This document shows positions 10,131 to 21,779 of a stretch of DNA of 64,000 nucleotides, piece by piece (the stretch's first letter is position 1; every line of letters begins with the position of its first letter). Location of the stretch: contig CM020509.1 of the NCBI GenBank assembly GCA_009823395.1, positions 21,675,501 through 21,739,500 of the forward strand, written 5' to 3'. The position numbers were made by a program, and so were the translations under genes. A model generated the notes under the pieces. That model was not told the DNA's origin, searched no databases, and saw nothing but the letters and a program-made list of their open reading frames with translations. The DNA comes from Thamnaconus septentrionalis. Lineage: Eukaryota; Chordata; Actinopteri; Tetraodontiformes; Monacanthidae.

Positions 10131-10346
10131 GCTTTTTTCCATCACAAGAACAAGATTGCCAAAGTGATCTTGACTGGGTTCCATTTCCTCAGAAACGAAA
10201 CCAGTTTGACTTGAAGGAGAGGAAACAGGCTGTGATTGGCTGCAGGGAGCACAGGGGGCGGGGATTCTAACATCCTGACTCATTCCGAGAAGGGAAGTGT
10301 CAGGGTGTGTGTGTGTGTGTGTGTGTGTGGCATCATCCTCCTTCAT
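10131..10346 (-). pseudogene. Orphan TRIM 5' flank
   Basis: The minus strand matches the DNA just upstream of TRIM pseudogene 1 (14335-14458): the ccccgccccctgtgctccc GC-box region, the gccaatca CCAAT-like motif and the tttcgtttctgagg segment. Similarity stops where the coding region would begin. It is a promoter-side remnant of another TRIM copy, with a (TG)n run at 10304-10328. Confidence 0.7.
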
Positions 10347-10429
10347 GCCAGAGAAATATCAGCTGTTTCCTACATTGGCTGATGTGCTTTTGAAACTCTG
10401 ATCTTGTCTTCATGGTGTTGACTTTCTAA

Positions 10430-11120
10430 ATATCTGTGGTCAATACATGGAGATCTTGACAGAACATAAATCTACTAACAAGCAGAGACTTTTCCCAGCA
10501 TTCTTGTATTGTAGGATATTTTATTGGCGTATGAGTGAAAATAAAAGCCTGATGAATGTTTTAACTTCCTTGAGAACTGCACTGTTTTACAAATCTGCTA
10601 AATCAGCTGCACTCAGATATTCATGTCTTACATGTTAAGTGCTCAAGCGTATTAAAGGTATTTTAATTTATTTATTTTTTATTTTATTTATTTATTTATT
10701 TTTGTCCGGTCTGGCCATAATGACAAGCAGAAGTGTCTCTGAATGTCGATGATGGCTGACAGATTTTATTGTCAGAGGTAGATCTTGAGAGTGTGAGCCG
10801 CATGGGTCGTTTCAGGAGCTACCTCTTTAGTGGTTTTATTATAATATTCTTGGTGACATTCTGGCCATGACCGGACTGAGGGAGGGACAGATAGGGGGGT
10901 GAGAGGAAAGTAGAGAGGGAAATGAGTGTAGGGGGTGGGGGTGGGGGTGGGGGGTGATGAGAGGGATAGAGAGAGAGGAGTAGAGGAGGCAACTGGCAAC
11001 AATATACAATTTTGTGTTGAAAGAGAACAAAACAGATTGTACATTTACATAGCTAATTGTCAGATAGTGGGCTTATTCAAATGATAACCTGATTAATCTA
11101 AGGAGAAAAAGAAAGAGACA

Positions 11121-11127
<7 letters not shown>
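10430..11127. other. Non-coding, AT- and purine-rich DNA
   Basis: 10430-10690 is the end of the segment shared with block C. After it come TTTA-rich DNA and a G-rich purine stretch (10870-10980, gggggt repeats). No gene; the open frames are low complexity. Confidence 0.6.
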
Positions 11128-11168
<41 letters not shown>

Positions 11169-11412
11169 ATACATGCACATACCTGCACACTTATACATGT
11201 TCATGTGCACATAGATGTATATATACCCATATAAACATATAATAATAATAATAGTGATGATAATAATAACGACATTAATAGTAATAATAATATTATTAAT
11301 AATAATGATAATAATAATAGTAATAATAACAGTAATAATAATATACTCATGGATAAATAAGACAATAAGCTATGCAACAGTGTGCAACAGTGTACCTGCG
11401 CTTATGTATCCT

Positions 11413-11448
<36 letters not shown>

Positions 11449-11498
11449 TGTGCATACTTACATGTGTGTATACGTGTGTGTGTGTGTGCATACTTACA

Positions 11499-11539
<41 letters not shown>

Positions 11540-11545
11540 GTATGG
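11128..11545. repeat. Microsatellite cluster (AT, AATA, TG)
   Basis: (AT)n at 11128-11159, ATA/ATG-rich DNA at 11240-11345, then imperfect (TG)n from 11414 to 11545. It translates to low-complexity Ile and Val/Cys strings, which are not genes. Confidence 0.9.
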
Positions 11546-11589
11546 ATGTGGTGGTGTGTGTACCTGAATGTGGGAGTGGGTGTGTTTAA

Positions 11590-12070
11590 GTACGTCACTG
11601 GAAGTAGGCTGCCAATTAGTGCGGCCTCCGAGGTCGTAGCCGCCCCACACCAGCAACGAGCCGGGGGGGAGATCCCGGACACGGCACACCCGCCGCAAAG
11701 CCGGCCAGGAGCAGCAGGCCCCCCGGGCCGGAGGGCACCCACCCCACAAGGAGCCAGGGCAAGATGACAGGGAGGCAGATACCCCAAGAAGAAGGGACAC
11801 CACCCGGGGCGGACAGGCAGCAGAGCCCAGCCCCCGGACGGGGGCCCCCCAGGGAAAGCGAGCGAGACCAGACCCATCCCCATGACAGGACCCAGCCCCT
11901 TCACCCACCGGGAGGATCGGTACCCAAGGCAGGCCCGGGCACCCAGAGCCCTCCAACCCCCACATCTCCCAGCCGTCCCCACCGCCCCGGCACCCCCGAC
12001 GCCAGGGACAGCCCCCGGCCCCGAGGCCACAGCCGCGCCCTGACGCCGGCAAAGCGGGCCCGCAAGTGAG
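11590..12070. repeat. GC-rich dispersed repeat, copy 1
   Basis: About 480 bp of C/G-rich, Pro/Arg/Gly-translating DNA with blocks such as gagccggggggg and acgggggccccccaggg. A related copy is at 24430-24720, also directly downstream of a TG-rich tract. Long open frames on both strands reflect the GC content. The family is unidentified. Confidence 0.6.
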
Positions 12071-12097
12071 AGTCCCCCTTGTTCCCCTGTGCCCTGT

Positions 12098-12250
12098 AAA
12101 GAAAAATTCATTCATTCATTCATTCATTCATTCATCTTCTATACCCGCTTATTCCTTTTCAGGGTCACAGGGGTCTGCTGGAGCCTATCCCAGCTGTCTT
12201 AGGGCGAAGGCATGGTACACACTGGACAAGTCGCCAGTTCATCGCAGGGT
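12098..12250 (-). mobile_element. Short retroposon with (AATG)n tail, copy 1
   Basis: Begins on the plus strand with (ATTC)n and continues with tcttctatacccgcttat, gggtctgctggagcctat and ttcatcgcaggg. The same unit is at 49615-49749, 55598-55735 and 55768-55897, and a diverged, longer relative is at 47040-47225. A 12-bp target duplication at the 49.6-kb copy shows it moves as a retroposon with a microsatellite tail. No duplication is clear here. Confidence 0.75.
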
Positions 12251-12267
12251 GTTGTAGGGTTGTAGGA

Positions 12268-13190
<923 letters not shown>

Positions 13191-13194
13191 TGGT

Positions 13195-13917
13195 CTCTTA
13201 TTAGTTTTTAAATGTCTTAACGGTCTTGGCCCATCTTATCTATCTGACCTGCTTTTATCATATCAGCCCTCGCGGAACCTGAGGTCTTCTGGCACTGGCC
13301 TGTTAACTGTTCCACGAGTCAAAACTAAAACCACGGTGAGGCTGCTTTCAGCCATTACTCGGTGGAACAGCCTGCCAGAGAGCCTCAGGGCCGCAGAGAC
13401 TGTTGATATTCTTAAGAGGAGGCTCAAGACACCTTTTTAATCTGGCCTTTAACTGACTTCTTTTACTCTTACTCTACTAATTATATGCCTTTTTACTATC
13501 TTTATGCCTTTTATTAACTTTAACAATTTTTATACTTTTATAATGGTTGCCTATTTTTATGCCACTGTTCAAAACTTTATTTTTATTTATTTATTTTATT
13601 TCTGATTATGATTATTCTCTCTTTTATACTTTCAGTGCCAGTGTTTCCTCATGGGGGGCCCCTCCATGCTGGGAGTTACACCTGGTCTGCCCATAGGGGC
13701 GCTGCAGACCATGGTGCCTCCCTGTGTGGACGGCCACCCATAGTGGCCATTCCTCACCCGTTTCTTCAGTGCCAAGCTATTTTATCTAATGTCTGTGTGA
13801 GTACGAGTGTGGGCGTTTGTCTGTGTGCGTTGGTGTGGAGGTGTGGGTCCAGATGGGGTGGGGGAGGGGGAGTAGAGCTTTTATTTATTCCTATCGTTGC
13901 TATTATGATTGTTGTTG

Positions 13918-13963
<46 letters not shown>

Positions 13964-14075
13964 CATCATCAAATATATATTTTATTTTTATTTTTTATTT
14001 TTTTATTTTGTTTTGTTAAGCACTGTGGGTTTTTGTATGAACAGTGCTATATAAATAAAGTTTATAATTATATTA
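13195..14075 (+). mobile_element. LINE 3' end (C-terminus of ORF2 plus 3' UTR)
   Basis: Encodes the LINE C-terminal motif series FKCLNGLGPSYLSDLL, LRSSGTGLLTVPR and RWNSLPESLRAA, ILKRRLKT with a stop at 13438-13440. It is followed by about 600 bp of 3' UTR with a (TTA)n tract (13915-13965) and a typical end (gtgctatataaataaagttt). It is 5'-truncated and fused in frame to the Tc1 relic. Confidence 0.78.
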
Positions 14076-14339
14076 TTATTATTAGGTCAACTCAGAGGGC
14101 AAGAAGTCGAAAGTTAACAGAAACCAGACAGATATGAAAAACGCGACTAGACAAGATATGAAAAAACACTCCAAAGTGCAGAGAGGTCACGAGGCAGGCT
14201 GAAGGCCTTTCAGTAAAGTTTTCCATTACAATCATCACCTGATTTCACTGCAGTTGTTCACTTTGGTTGCTCTTATTGCTCCATAAAGCTCTTTAGTTGT
14301 GTTTAGAAACTAAGTTGGGCTGAAACTTCCCTTCTCGCA

Positions 14340-14496
14340 ATGAGACAGGATGTTAGAATCCCCGCCCCCTGTGCTCCCTGCAGCCAATCAAAGCCCTGAC
14401 TGGTTGTTTCCTGCCCCTCAAAACTGGTTTCGTTTCTGAGGAAGTTGGAACCCAGTCAGTCAGTCAGTCAGTCAGTCAGTGGCTCTCAGAGGTGAA
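14340..14496 (+). promoter_or_regulatory. TRIM 1 upstream region
   Basis: Has a GC-box-like ccccgcccc (14360-14368), a CCAAT-like motif (14383-14388) and ggtttcgtttc (14426-14436), whose complement contains AAACGAAA, a match to the IRF core AANNGAAA. A (CAGT)n run precedes the start codon. The motifs are seen; regulation by interferon is inference. The same region is conserved at 10131-10346 (-) and near 46020-46135 (-). Confidence 0.45.
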
Positions 14497-16134
14497 ATGG
14501 CTCAGGCAGCAGCTCAGCTGGACCCAGAAACCTTCTCTTGTTCCCTCTGTCTGGATCTTCTCAAGGATCCAGTGACCACTTCCTGTGGACACAGCCACTG
14601 CAGGAAGTGTCTCCAACACCACTGGGATGCAGAGGTGGAGAGGAGAGTCTACAGCTGCCCACAGTGTAGGAGGACCTTCACACCAAGGCCTGTCCTGGAG
14701 AAGAACACCATGTTAGCAGCTCTAGTGGAGACCCTGGAGAAGACTGGACTCCAAGATGCTCCTGCTGATCACTGCTATGCTGGAGCTGGAGATGTGGCCT
14801 GTGATGTCTGCACTGGGAGGAAACTGAAGGCCCTCAAGTCCTGTCTGGTCTGTCGGGCCTCCTACTGTGACTCTCACCTCCAGCCTCATCGTGAGGCTGC
14901 TCCCCTACAGAGACACAAGCTGGTGGAGCCCAGCCAGCAGCTCCAGAAGAACATCTGCCCTCGTCATGATGAGGTGATGAAGATATTCTGCCGCACTGAT
15001 CAGAAGATCATCTGTGGTTTATGCTGCATGGATGAACATCAAGGTCACGACACAGTGTCAGCAGCAGCAGAATGGACTGAGAGGCAGAGAGAGCTGGAGG
15101 AGACCAGGCAGAAGATCCAGCAGAAGATCCAGCACACTGAGGAAGACCTGAAGGTGCTTCAGAAGGAGGTGGAGTCCATCAACGGCTCTGCTGAAAAAGC
15201 AGTGAAGGACAGTGAGGACATCTTCACCCAGATGGTCCGTCTGCTGGAGAAAAGACGCTCTGAGGTGCAGCAGCAGGTCAGATCCACACAGGGGGCAGCA
15301 GTGAGTGGAGTCAAAGAGCTTGAGAAGAAGCTGGAGCAGGAGATGATGGAGCTGAAGAGGAGAGACGCTGGACCACAGCCAGTTTCTCCACAGGTTCTCC
15401 TCACTGCCAGCACTCAATCCGTCTCCAGACTCCTCCAGCCTGGAGATCCGTCCTCTGAGATACTTTGAGGACGTGGCAGCAGCTGTGACCAAGCTGAGAG
15501 ATGAAATACAGCAAGTTCTGATGGAGACTCAGACAAACATCTCATGACAGTGAGCAACGTTGATGTTCTACTGAAGGTACCAGAACCCAGGAGCAGAGAG
15601 GACTTCCTCAGATGTTCACCTCAAATCACTCTGGATCCAAACACAGTGAGCAAACATCTGTTATTATCTGAGGAGAACAGAAAAGTGACATTCATGAAGA
15701 AAGTTCAGTCTTATTGTGATCATCCAGGCAGATTCACTGACTGGCAGCAGGTCCTGAGTAGAGAAGGTCTGACTGGACGATGTTACTGGGAGGTGGAGTG
15801 GAGAGGGTTGGTTGGTGTTGCAGTGGCCTACAGGAACATCAGCAGAGCAGGATGGACAAAGGAAAGTAGATTTGGATCCAATGACAAATCCTGGAGTTTA
15901 CATTGTTCCTCAGGTGAATATGGGTTTCGTCACAACAACATCAGGACTGTTGTTTCAGGTCCTGAGTCCTCCAGAGTGGGAGTGTACCTGGACCACAGAG
16001 CAGGTCTTCTTTCCTTCCACAGCGTCTCTGGAACCTTGGAGCTCCTCCACAGAGTCCAGACCTCCTTCACTCAGCCGCTACATGTTGGACTTGATGTTGG
16101 TCCAGGTTCTTCAGCTGAGTTGATGAAAGTGTGA
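14497..16134 (+). pseudogene. TRIM-family E3 ligase pseudogene 1 (RING, B-boxes, coiled coil, PRY-SPRY)
   Basis: From ATG 14497 (MAQAAAQLD): RING C3HC4 ([21 protein letters not shown]), B-box 1 ([17 protein letters not shown]), B-box 2 ([16 protein letters not shown]), then a long coiled coil. Relative to TRIM copy 2, about 28 nt are missing after MELKRRDA (near 15367), shifting the frame to a stop at 15466-15468. A TGA near 15544 and further shifts separate the linker. The PRY-SPRY domain is read from about 15600 to 16134 (LDPNTVSKHLLL, GRCYWEVEW, GVYLDHRAGLLSF). RING to SPRY is contiguous with no visible intron. Related fish TRIM25/TRIM16-like proteins act as ubiquitin ligases in antiviral signalling; this copy cannot. 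Confidence 0.85.
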
Positions 16135-16744
16135 CTGAAGTCGTCAGAGAGACTCTGAGCTGAATTCTCACCTTTGATTCTTCTTCTGTCTTCACGTTTG
16201 TTGCCCAGTGTCTCCGGCCGTCAATCACAGGGTGGGCGGGGCCTGTACGCCACTTCCTGTTTGTGCTCCTGGTGACTGTTGTCCACCTGATGTTTGTCTC
16301 CACGGCTGCTGGATGTTTGTGCCACGTTGTTTCTCTTCCTCTGCAGCCCATTCATCCCACAGATTAATAATGTGTCATTAGTCCACATGACAACTTTATT
16401 ACTGTGGAGACACAGCTGAGGTCTGTTTCCACTCTGGACCTTTCAACCCTGACCTTTGACCTTTCAACAACTCATCCATCTGATCAACCTTCTGACTGTT
16501 GATCCGTTTGTCAACAATCAGATGAATGCATGTAAATATTGTGAGAGAAATTTGTCTTTTAATTCTGCTTGTTGGCTCAATGTGACAATAGTGAATCAAT
16601 AAGTCATGAAATATGCCATCAGTCTATATTGCACAACAATGTCAAGTGAATGATCAAGTGTTGAATTGAAGCAATAAAGCAACAAGACAATCCAGATAAA
16701 GTCTCTGCTTGTTTGTAGATTTCTCTTCTGTCAAGATCTCTTTG
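16135..16744. other. TRIM 1 3' flank
   Basis: Non-coding and matching, in inverted orientation, the 3' flank of TRIM 2 (40262-40771). AATAAA at 16672-16677 could be its polyadenylation signal. No other gene. Confidence 0.65.
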
Positions 16745-17839
16745 ACGCACTGAGTAGAGCGCGGACGGAAGCCACTTTATCGGCAGCCGAGCAGGTTAGC
16801 CATAAGTTGTATAAGTAAAGCAACAACACTCATATTTTCCAAGACTGACGACGAGTCGTCCTGTGGTGATGTTGATGTGCTCTGACGATCTGCCAGCAAC
16901 ACGCTGCCAGAGGTAAACACATGTTTTGCTTTGCTCGGGGAAGCGGTAATTAGTGTTAGCTTTGCTTAGCTGCTAGCATCCTTCACATTGCTAATTCTGC
17001 ATTGCTGTTAGCAATTGCTCTTTTGTCAAACTGTGTGTTTCGTCATGAGTTAGCCTGTAGCTCGTTTATAAGAGAAGGAATTGTGTAATTCAGGACCAGA
17101 CATTTGCCATAAGAGGGAGAGAGTGAGGACCGGGAGAGCCCTGGACCGATGGAGAGAGACTGTAGCTGCTGTACTGGAGCCGTGATTCGCCGTCTCGTGT
17201 TGCTGCACGCTCGTGCCCGTGGCGCTGAAGCTGCACCTTGCTTGCCTCGCCCCATTGCCATCCCTGACTGTGACAGGATTCGTGAGTACTCCTAAAACAC
17301 TGTGCACGTGCCTTTTTGTTTAAGGTGGTTAACCCCAGTGAAGCAGCCAATCGTTTCCGGCCTCCACGCTCACGAGCATCGACCGGGCATGCAACGTTTT
17401 TTATTTTATCCCGGTGTGAATGTGTGTGTGTGATTGTGGGCTGTGGACATTTTATGTTTATTTGATAATTTTGGGATTTACTTTCTCAGTTGAAATTAGT
17501 GGTCAAGCGTGCCATAACCGTATGTGCGGGTTTAAAGGTCAACAGTGAACATTTAACAAGATTGCACTGATTTAATTCATAAATTTGTAATTAACAACTG
17601 TTTTGGCTTCAACAACAATCTGTGGTGAAATTGTTACATTAATATTGTGTGGAGTGAATTTTCTGTTTTAAAGGGGAAGTACCAAATCCTTTGTTTACTT
17701 CTTTAAATTTGTTGGAGGCACCGCCAAATTGTTTACCCTTCTTGTCTTAGTATTCACAGTTATATAGCGCCATTTAAATGCGAACTCAGGCCCCGTCCCA
17801 GTGTACTACAACACCCAAGTTAATTCTCAACCAATCCTT
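16745..17839 (+). other. 5' non-coding part of hAT-like element
   Basis: Donor-like junctions at about 16912 (AGAGgtaaac) and 17283 (ttcgtgagta) suggest untranslated first exons of the hAT-like gene that follows, but I cannot prove the link. The rest is AT-rich with no coding signal. Confidence 0.35.
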
Positions 17840-18826
17840 TCTAGTTACATGGGACTGGGGTTACATGTAGGAGGGAGTTTTCAATCAGTCACGGTGGAGA
17901 AGATGACCTGAAACAGCATGCCGGCACAGAAATGCACAAGAAGCGGGTGACACAAAATAAAAGTGCCTTGAATATTAGTAAATTCTTCACCAGTTCAACT
18001 ACAGAGCAAGACAGAGTTGCTGCATGTGAGGTTACGTCAGTGTATCACACAGTTAAACATGGACTGTCCTACAACAGCATGGACTGCAGTAATAAGTAGA
18101 ACAGTGCCATGTTTAATGATTGGAACACGGCGAAGAAAATGCAATGTAGAAGAACAAAGGCAGAGATGAATGTGCTTGCTCCCAAAACTGTTAGGGATAT
18201 TCTAAAAGCCAGCAGCCGCAGCAGATGCGTGCACCTGTGCTGCCCCTGTATAGTTTTCAGCAGCCACAGACGCCTCAAACAAGGGGAACCGAAAAATGTT
18301 TCCCGTCTGCCTGAGATACTTCAATCAAGACGACGGAGTACAGTCTACACTACTTGATTTCTATGAAGACAGTGATGAATCAGCCCAGTGGCATCCACAA
18401 CGCCATCATTGAGTGTTTGACAAAATATGAACTCTAGACAGCGTGTATCACATCTTATGCCGCTGACAATGCCAATGTCAATTATGGCAAGTATCACTCT
18501 GTTTACCAGTTATTACAGTCGCATTTTGAAAGCAAATTGCCCAGCCCACGTTGCTCACAATGCCTGTAAACATGCATGCGACCAGCTGTCAGTGGACATA
18601 GAGACAATTGTCTTAAAGGTGTATAGCCACTCCTCAGTGTCAGCTTCCCGGCAAGAGGAACTGCGTGGCTTTTTCAACTTTGTGGACATTGAGTGGAGAG
18701 AGATTCTGCATCACGTCTGCACCAGATGGCTGTCATTGTATCCAGCTGTTGAACGTCTCCTACAGAGCTGGCCAGCAATAACAGCATATTTCAGGTCACT
18801 CGGCGAGGCCTTCCCTGTTGCTCTTA

Positions 18827-19586
18827 GGCCCTGTTTGCACTTGGTCATTTCAAGCGTTTTTCGTATTCCGATCGGCAAAAATCACAGGAAGTAACCAAGT
18901 GGAAACAGTCCAAATCCGTATTGTCATCCGACTACTCAAACCACCTCGGGGAGGTGGTTTCGACGCTTCGCATAGCATAGCATTCCTCACGGACGTGTGA
19001 ACAGAGTGCGATCTCAGTCCACATTAACCACCGCCTACTCCACTCACCTCTCCCGTGTACGTACTTGGTCGCCGCCCCACCTCCCGCCGTCGCCATTATA
19101 AAGTTACAAACAAGAAGCGAAAACAAATCATTTTTGTTGGACTCTTTTATTAGGATGCTAATAAATTTCATTCCGCATTAGCATATTTTGTCAGTGGAGC
19201 AGCGGTCGCAGTTTCCCCACATATGAGATTAAATGTGCGACGTTGCATCCGAAAATTTGCCAGCCACTGTTGATCCGAAAAAGAAGTCATCACCACTCTG
19301 TCCCACCAGTCGTTACTCCTCGTTCCGATCCATACGAGCTGCAGTAGAATTAAAACGAGTGACTTGATATAGTCCGCAAACAAGAAGTTGATTCTTATTC
19401 GTTTTCAGGTGAAACTAGCCGTAGTTTTGCGCTTTACTGCCCCTAGTGGTTAAAAATGCACTAATGCGATCACAAGTGGCACGCTCGAGACGCATGTTAA
19501 TGCCATGTGCGAACAGATGCTTCAAGATGCGTACTTGTGATACAATCCCCCAAAACAGTTACAAGTGACCAAGTGCAAACAGGGCC
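18827..19586 (-). mobile_element. Non-autonomous PIF/Harbinger element inside hAT-like gene
   Basis: A 760-bp insertion with perfect 21-bp terminal inverted repeats (18827-18847 and 19566-19586, beginning ggccctgtttgc). It is flanked by the 3-bp duplication TTA (18824-18826 and 19587-19589). Removing element plus one TTA restores the hAT reading frame across V-A-L-R-K-I-F. A TTA target is typical of PIF/Harbinger. The minus strand still encodes a transposase start. Confidence 0.92.
19168..19383 (-). pseudogene. Harbinger transposase N-terminal fragment inside the 760-bp element
   Basis: Contains NDWWDRVVMTSFSDQQW, then LANFRMQRRTFNLIC, homologous to STDWWERVV...NFRMTRRSFDKLC of the element at 6687-7992 but a different subfamily. 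No catalytic DDE part. The frame enters unrelated sequence soon after LICGE. Confidence 0.75.
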
Positions 19587-19792
19587 TTAGAAAGATATTT
19601 GTGGATGATGAGAATAAAGCTGCCACAGTTGAAATCTGCTTGTGTTTTTTCCAAAACGTTGGGCTTGTCTTTGACAAGCTTGTAAAGAGGCTAGAAGAAA
19701 CACAACTCTGCATCCCTGATGTGTATGAGGAAATCAGGAAATTCATAGAGAAAGAAAAGATGACAGCTTCTATGGGTTCCAGACCACGTTAA

Positions 19793-20279
19793 ATGTCTTT
19801 AGCGAGCTCCTGCTTCTTTAAATACGGCGTGCTTCGGGTGCGCTGCTTCCTCCTCCTCCTCCTCCCCGTCCTCCTCCTGCGCCCACTCCCCCCGCTCCTC
19901 CTCTTCTTCTTCTTCTTCCGCCTTCAAGGAGTAAACTTGTGGCACCACTCCAGGCCTGGCATAGGTACTACATCGTTTGCAGTCATTTCCGTGTAAATTT
20001 TTTTGATAAGAGTTCTTGTAAATTTTTTATTTTTTTTTCCCAAGTGCGGTGTCGAAAAAAATCCAAAAATATGGAGTTGAATTGTTTAATATTTTTATAG
20101 TCACTTTTATAGTTATTGCAATAAATGGCAGAAATTATCGTGATTTTTTTCTTTTTTTTTTTAGCCCATATCGCCCATCCCTAGTCTTGACTAGAAAAGC
20201 CATGTAAAAATGTTGAAGCCGAGGTAGATGTGTGTCAGCTATGTGTTTTGTATGGACCTATACGAGATAAAGAGTGTGT
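19793..20279. other. AT-rich non-coding DNA
   Basis: A CTC/TCC-rich stretch at 19848-19920, poly-T tracts and unique-looking DNA. No gene or repeat recognised. Confidence 0.5.
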
Positions 20280-20640
20280 GTGTGTAGCTGATGGTGGTAG
20301 CGGTTGTCATTGAAGAATGACAGAGTGTCCAGCATGCGTCCAATGGTTGATTTGTTCTGTAAACACATTGAAGTTTTCAGTTAGTGTTTATGTATACGGG
20401 GAACTGTATTACACAAAGGATTTCTGGCTGCCTGACCGCCAAACCGGACAGCAGAAGCTCACACAGTGGCAGTGTTAGAAACACACGGTTGTTAAAGTTG
20501 TGGAATCCTGATGAATATTCTTGGAACCTCACAACAGTTTTAAAGACTGGGCACTCTTTTGTAGTGACAGAGACACCTGTCGATTGAAATAATTGTATGA
20601 TCTTTTTTTTTTTTTCAACAATAAATGAATGTAGTAGTAC
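20280..20640 (-). pseudogene. KDZ/HMGXB3-like gene fragment, C-terminal part
   Basis: The minus strand encodes STGVSVTTKECPVFKTVVRF, QEYSSGFHNFNNRVFLTLPL and CELLLSG. These are characteristic of a fish family related to HMGXB3 and to cysteine clusters linked with KDZ (Kyakuja-Dileera-Zisupton) transposons. An acceptor-like ttacag near 20360 precedes a short NKSTIGRMLDTL segment that may be the next exon. It follows the fragment at 20746-21722 with A/T-rich DNA between. Assignment rests on remembered family motifs. Confidence 0.5.
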
Positions 20641-20745
20641 ATCAGGTATTATTTTTACATTGACACAAAGTCTTCCATTATTTACCAAATATTGTTATAT
20701 CGTGATATCGTGAAACACGCTTGATTATGGAATTTCTTTTTTTTT

Positions 20746-21722
20746 TTAATTGACTGACCTTTTTTTTACATAATTAATTCCGTACACCATAGCCTGGGTG
20801 GTTGCTATTTTGGATGGACTAAGTGCAGGAGGGGTGGGCCCTGGACAGTAGGGACAGGTGTTCTCTGAAGGTTCAAAACATGATGGTGGCTGTTCCTCCT
20901 CCAGAGATACACTGGTAGTTCTTGCAGGCATGGGATGCACTTTTGTGCTTTTAAGTAGTCTGTCATTGCACAGATTTTTCGGCAATTCATGTTCTGTGAC
21001 TCCCAGGTAACACTGCTTTCCAGCATGTGACTTTCCAAGTCATCAATGTCATCCACTTGGATTTCAGAGGTGGCTGCTATGGTGCCTGGAAACCCCTGGA
21101 AAATCCACCACATTCCCACCATATCCCACCACTTTCACTGGTGAATATAGAGAAGAAGTGCCAACGTTTTGATTGTTCCCCATCTTCCACAAAAACTGGG
21201 AAAACACTATCAACGCCACACTGCCTTGCAGCAGTGTTCAGATTGTCCCATTTGTCACCCCAATCAGATGACATCAGCCCTTTGCTCATCATGTCCTGTA
21301 GTGATTCACATGTGAGGACTGCAGGCTTGATGCATGGTTTGGCTTTTGATGTTCTCTCCAGATGTGCACACTCCTTTCCTGGGTTTCCAGACAACCATGC
21401 TATTTGCATACATTTTCTGCACTTTGGTATCTCGCAGTCCATTGGCTGTGAAGTTGTGGATTTTATGACATGGATGGGGAACACATGGCTATGGCCATAT
21501 TTGGGTTTGACATAAATGCCATTTCTGACATCAATACACACCATGGGTGTGCAGTCAATGTCGTGGACATCTTTAACGTGGTGTTTAAGATTTTTCTGGA
21601 CGCTAAAAACAGCTGTACAGTGTGGGCAAGGAAAATGTCTATGCTTGGACTTCACAAACTGCATTTCTTCTGTTGACTCATCTGTCATGTTCTCTGCTTT
21701 TCTTTTGGTAGTGCTCGGATTC
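20746..21722 (-). pseudogene. KDZ/HMGXB3-like gene fragment, central part with internal deletion
   Basis: Starts after an acceptor-like tttgcag near 21722. It encodes CPHCTAVFSVQKNLKHHVKD (C2H2-like), a middle with KYGHSHVFPIHVIKS, CRKCMQIAWLSGNPGKECAH and VFPVFVEDGEQSKRWHFFS, then jumps to IWWECGGFSRGF near 21100. Another frame continues as IQVDDIDDLESHMLES and KICAMTDYLKAQK, and a third as PSENTCPYCPGPTPPALS. Homologues carry a SWIM-type CxC...CxH finger where the jump occurs; that segment is missing. Frame changes confirm a pseudogene. Confidence 0.6.
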
Positions 21723-21779
21723 TCTGCAAAATAAGAGAAAAACACAACAAATAAAAACGTAAACAATTATTTATAGCCT

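Larger units (their letters stand above)
17840..19792 (+). pseudogene. hAT-like (ZNF862-type) transposase-derived pseudogene
   Basis: Fragments in several frames follow one protein. A zinc-finger-like start (REFSISHGGEDDLKQHAG) comes first, then MFNDWNTAKKMQCRRTKAE, NVLAPKTVRDIL, CPAHVAHNACKHACDQLS (18535-18600), VYSHSSVSASRQEELRGFF, TRWLSLYPAVERLLQSWPA (18720-18780). The protein resumes after the insertion as RKIFVDDENKAATVEICL and LVKRLEETQLCIPDVYEEI. The family is widespread in fish and derived from hAT transposases. Multiple stops, shifts and a 760-bp insertion at 18827-19586 disable it. Confidence 0.72.

Noticed and set aside
11402..12115. Open frames of more than 200 codons on the minus strand
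   Set aside because: They are produced by a GC-rich repeat plus TG tract, with low complexity and no motifs; a related stretch at 24.4-24.7 kb gives similar shadows.
15058..15492. Minus-strand open frame of Leu/Ser-rich type
   Set aside because: It is antisense to the TRIM coiled coil.
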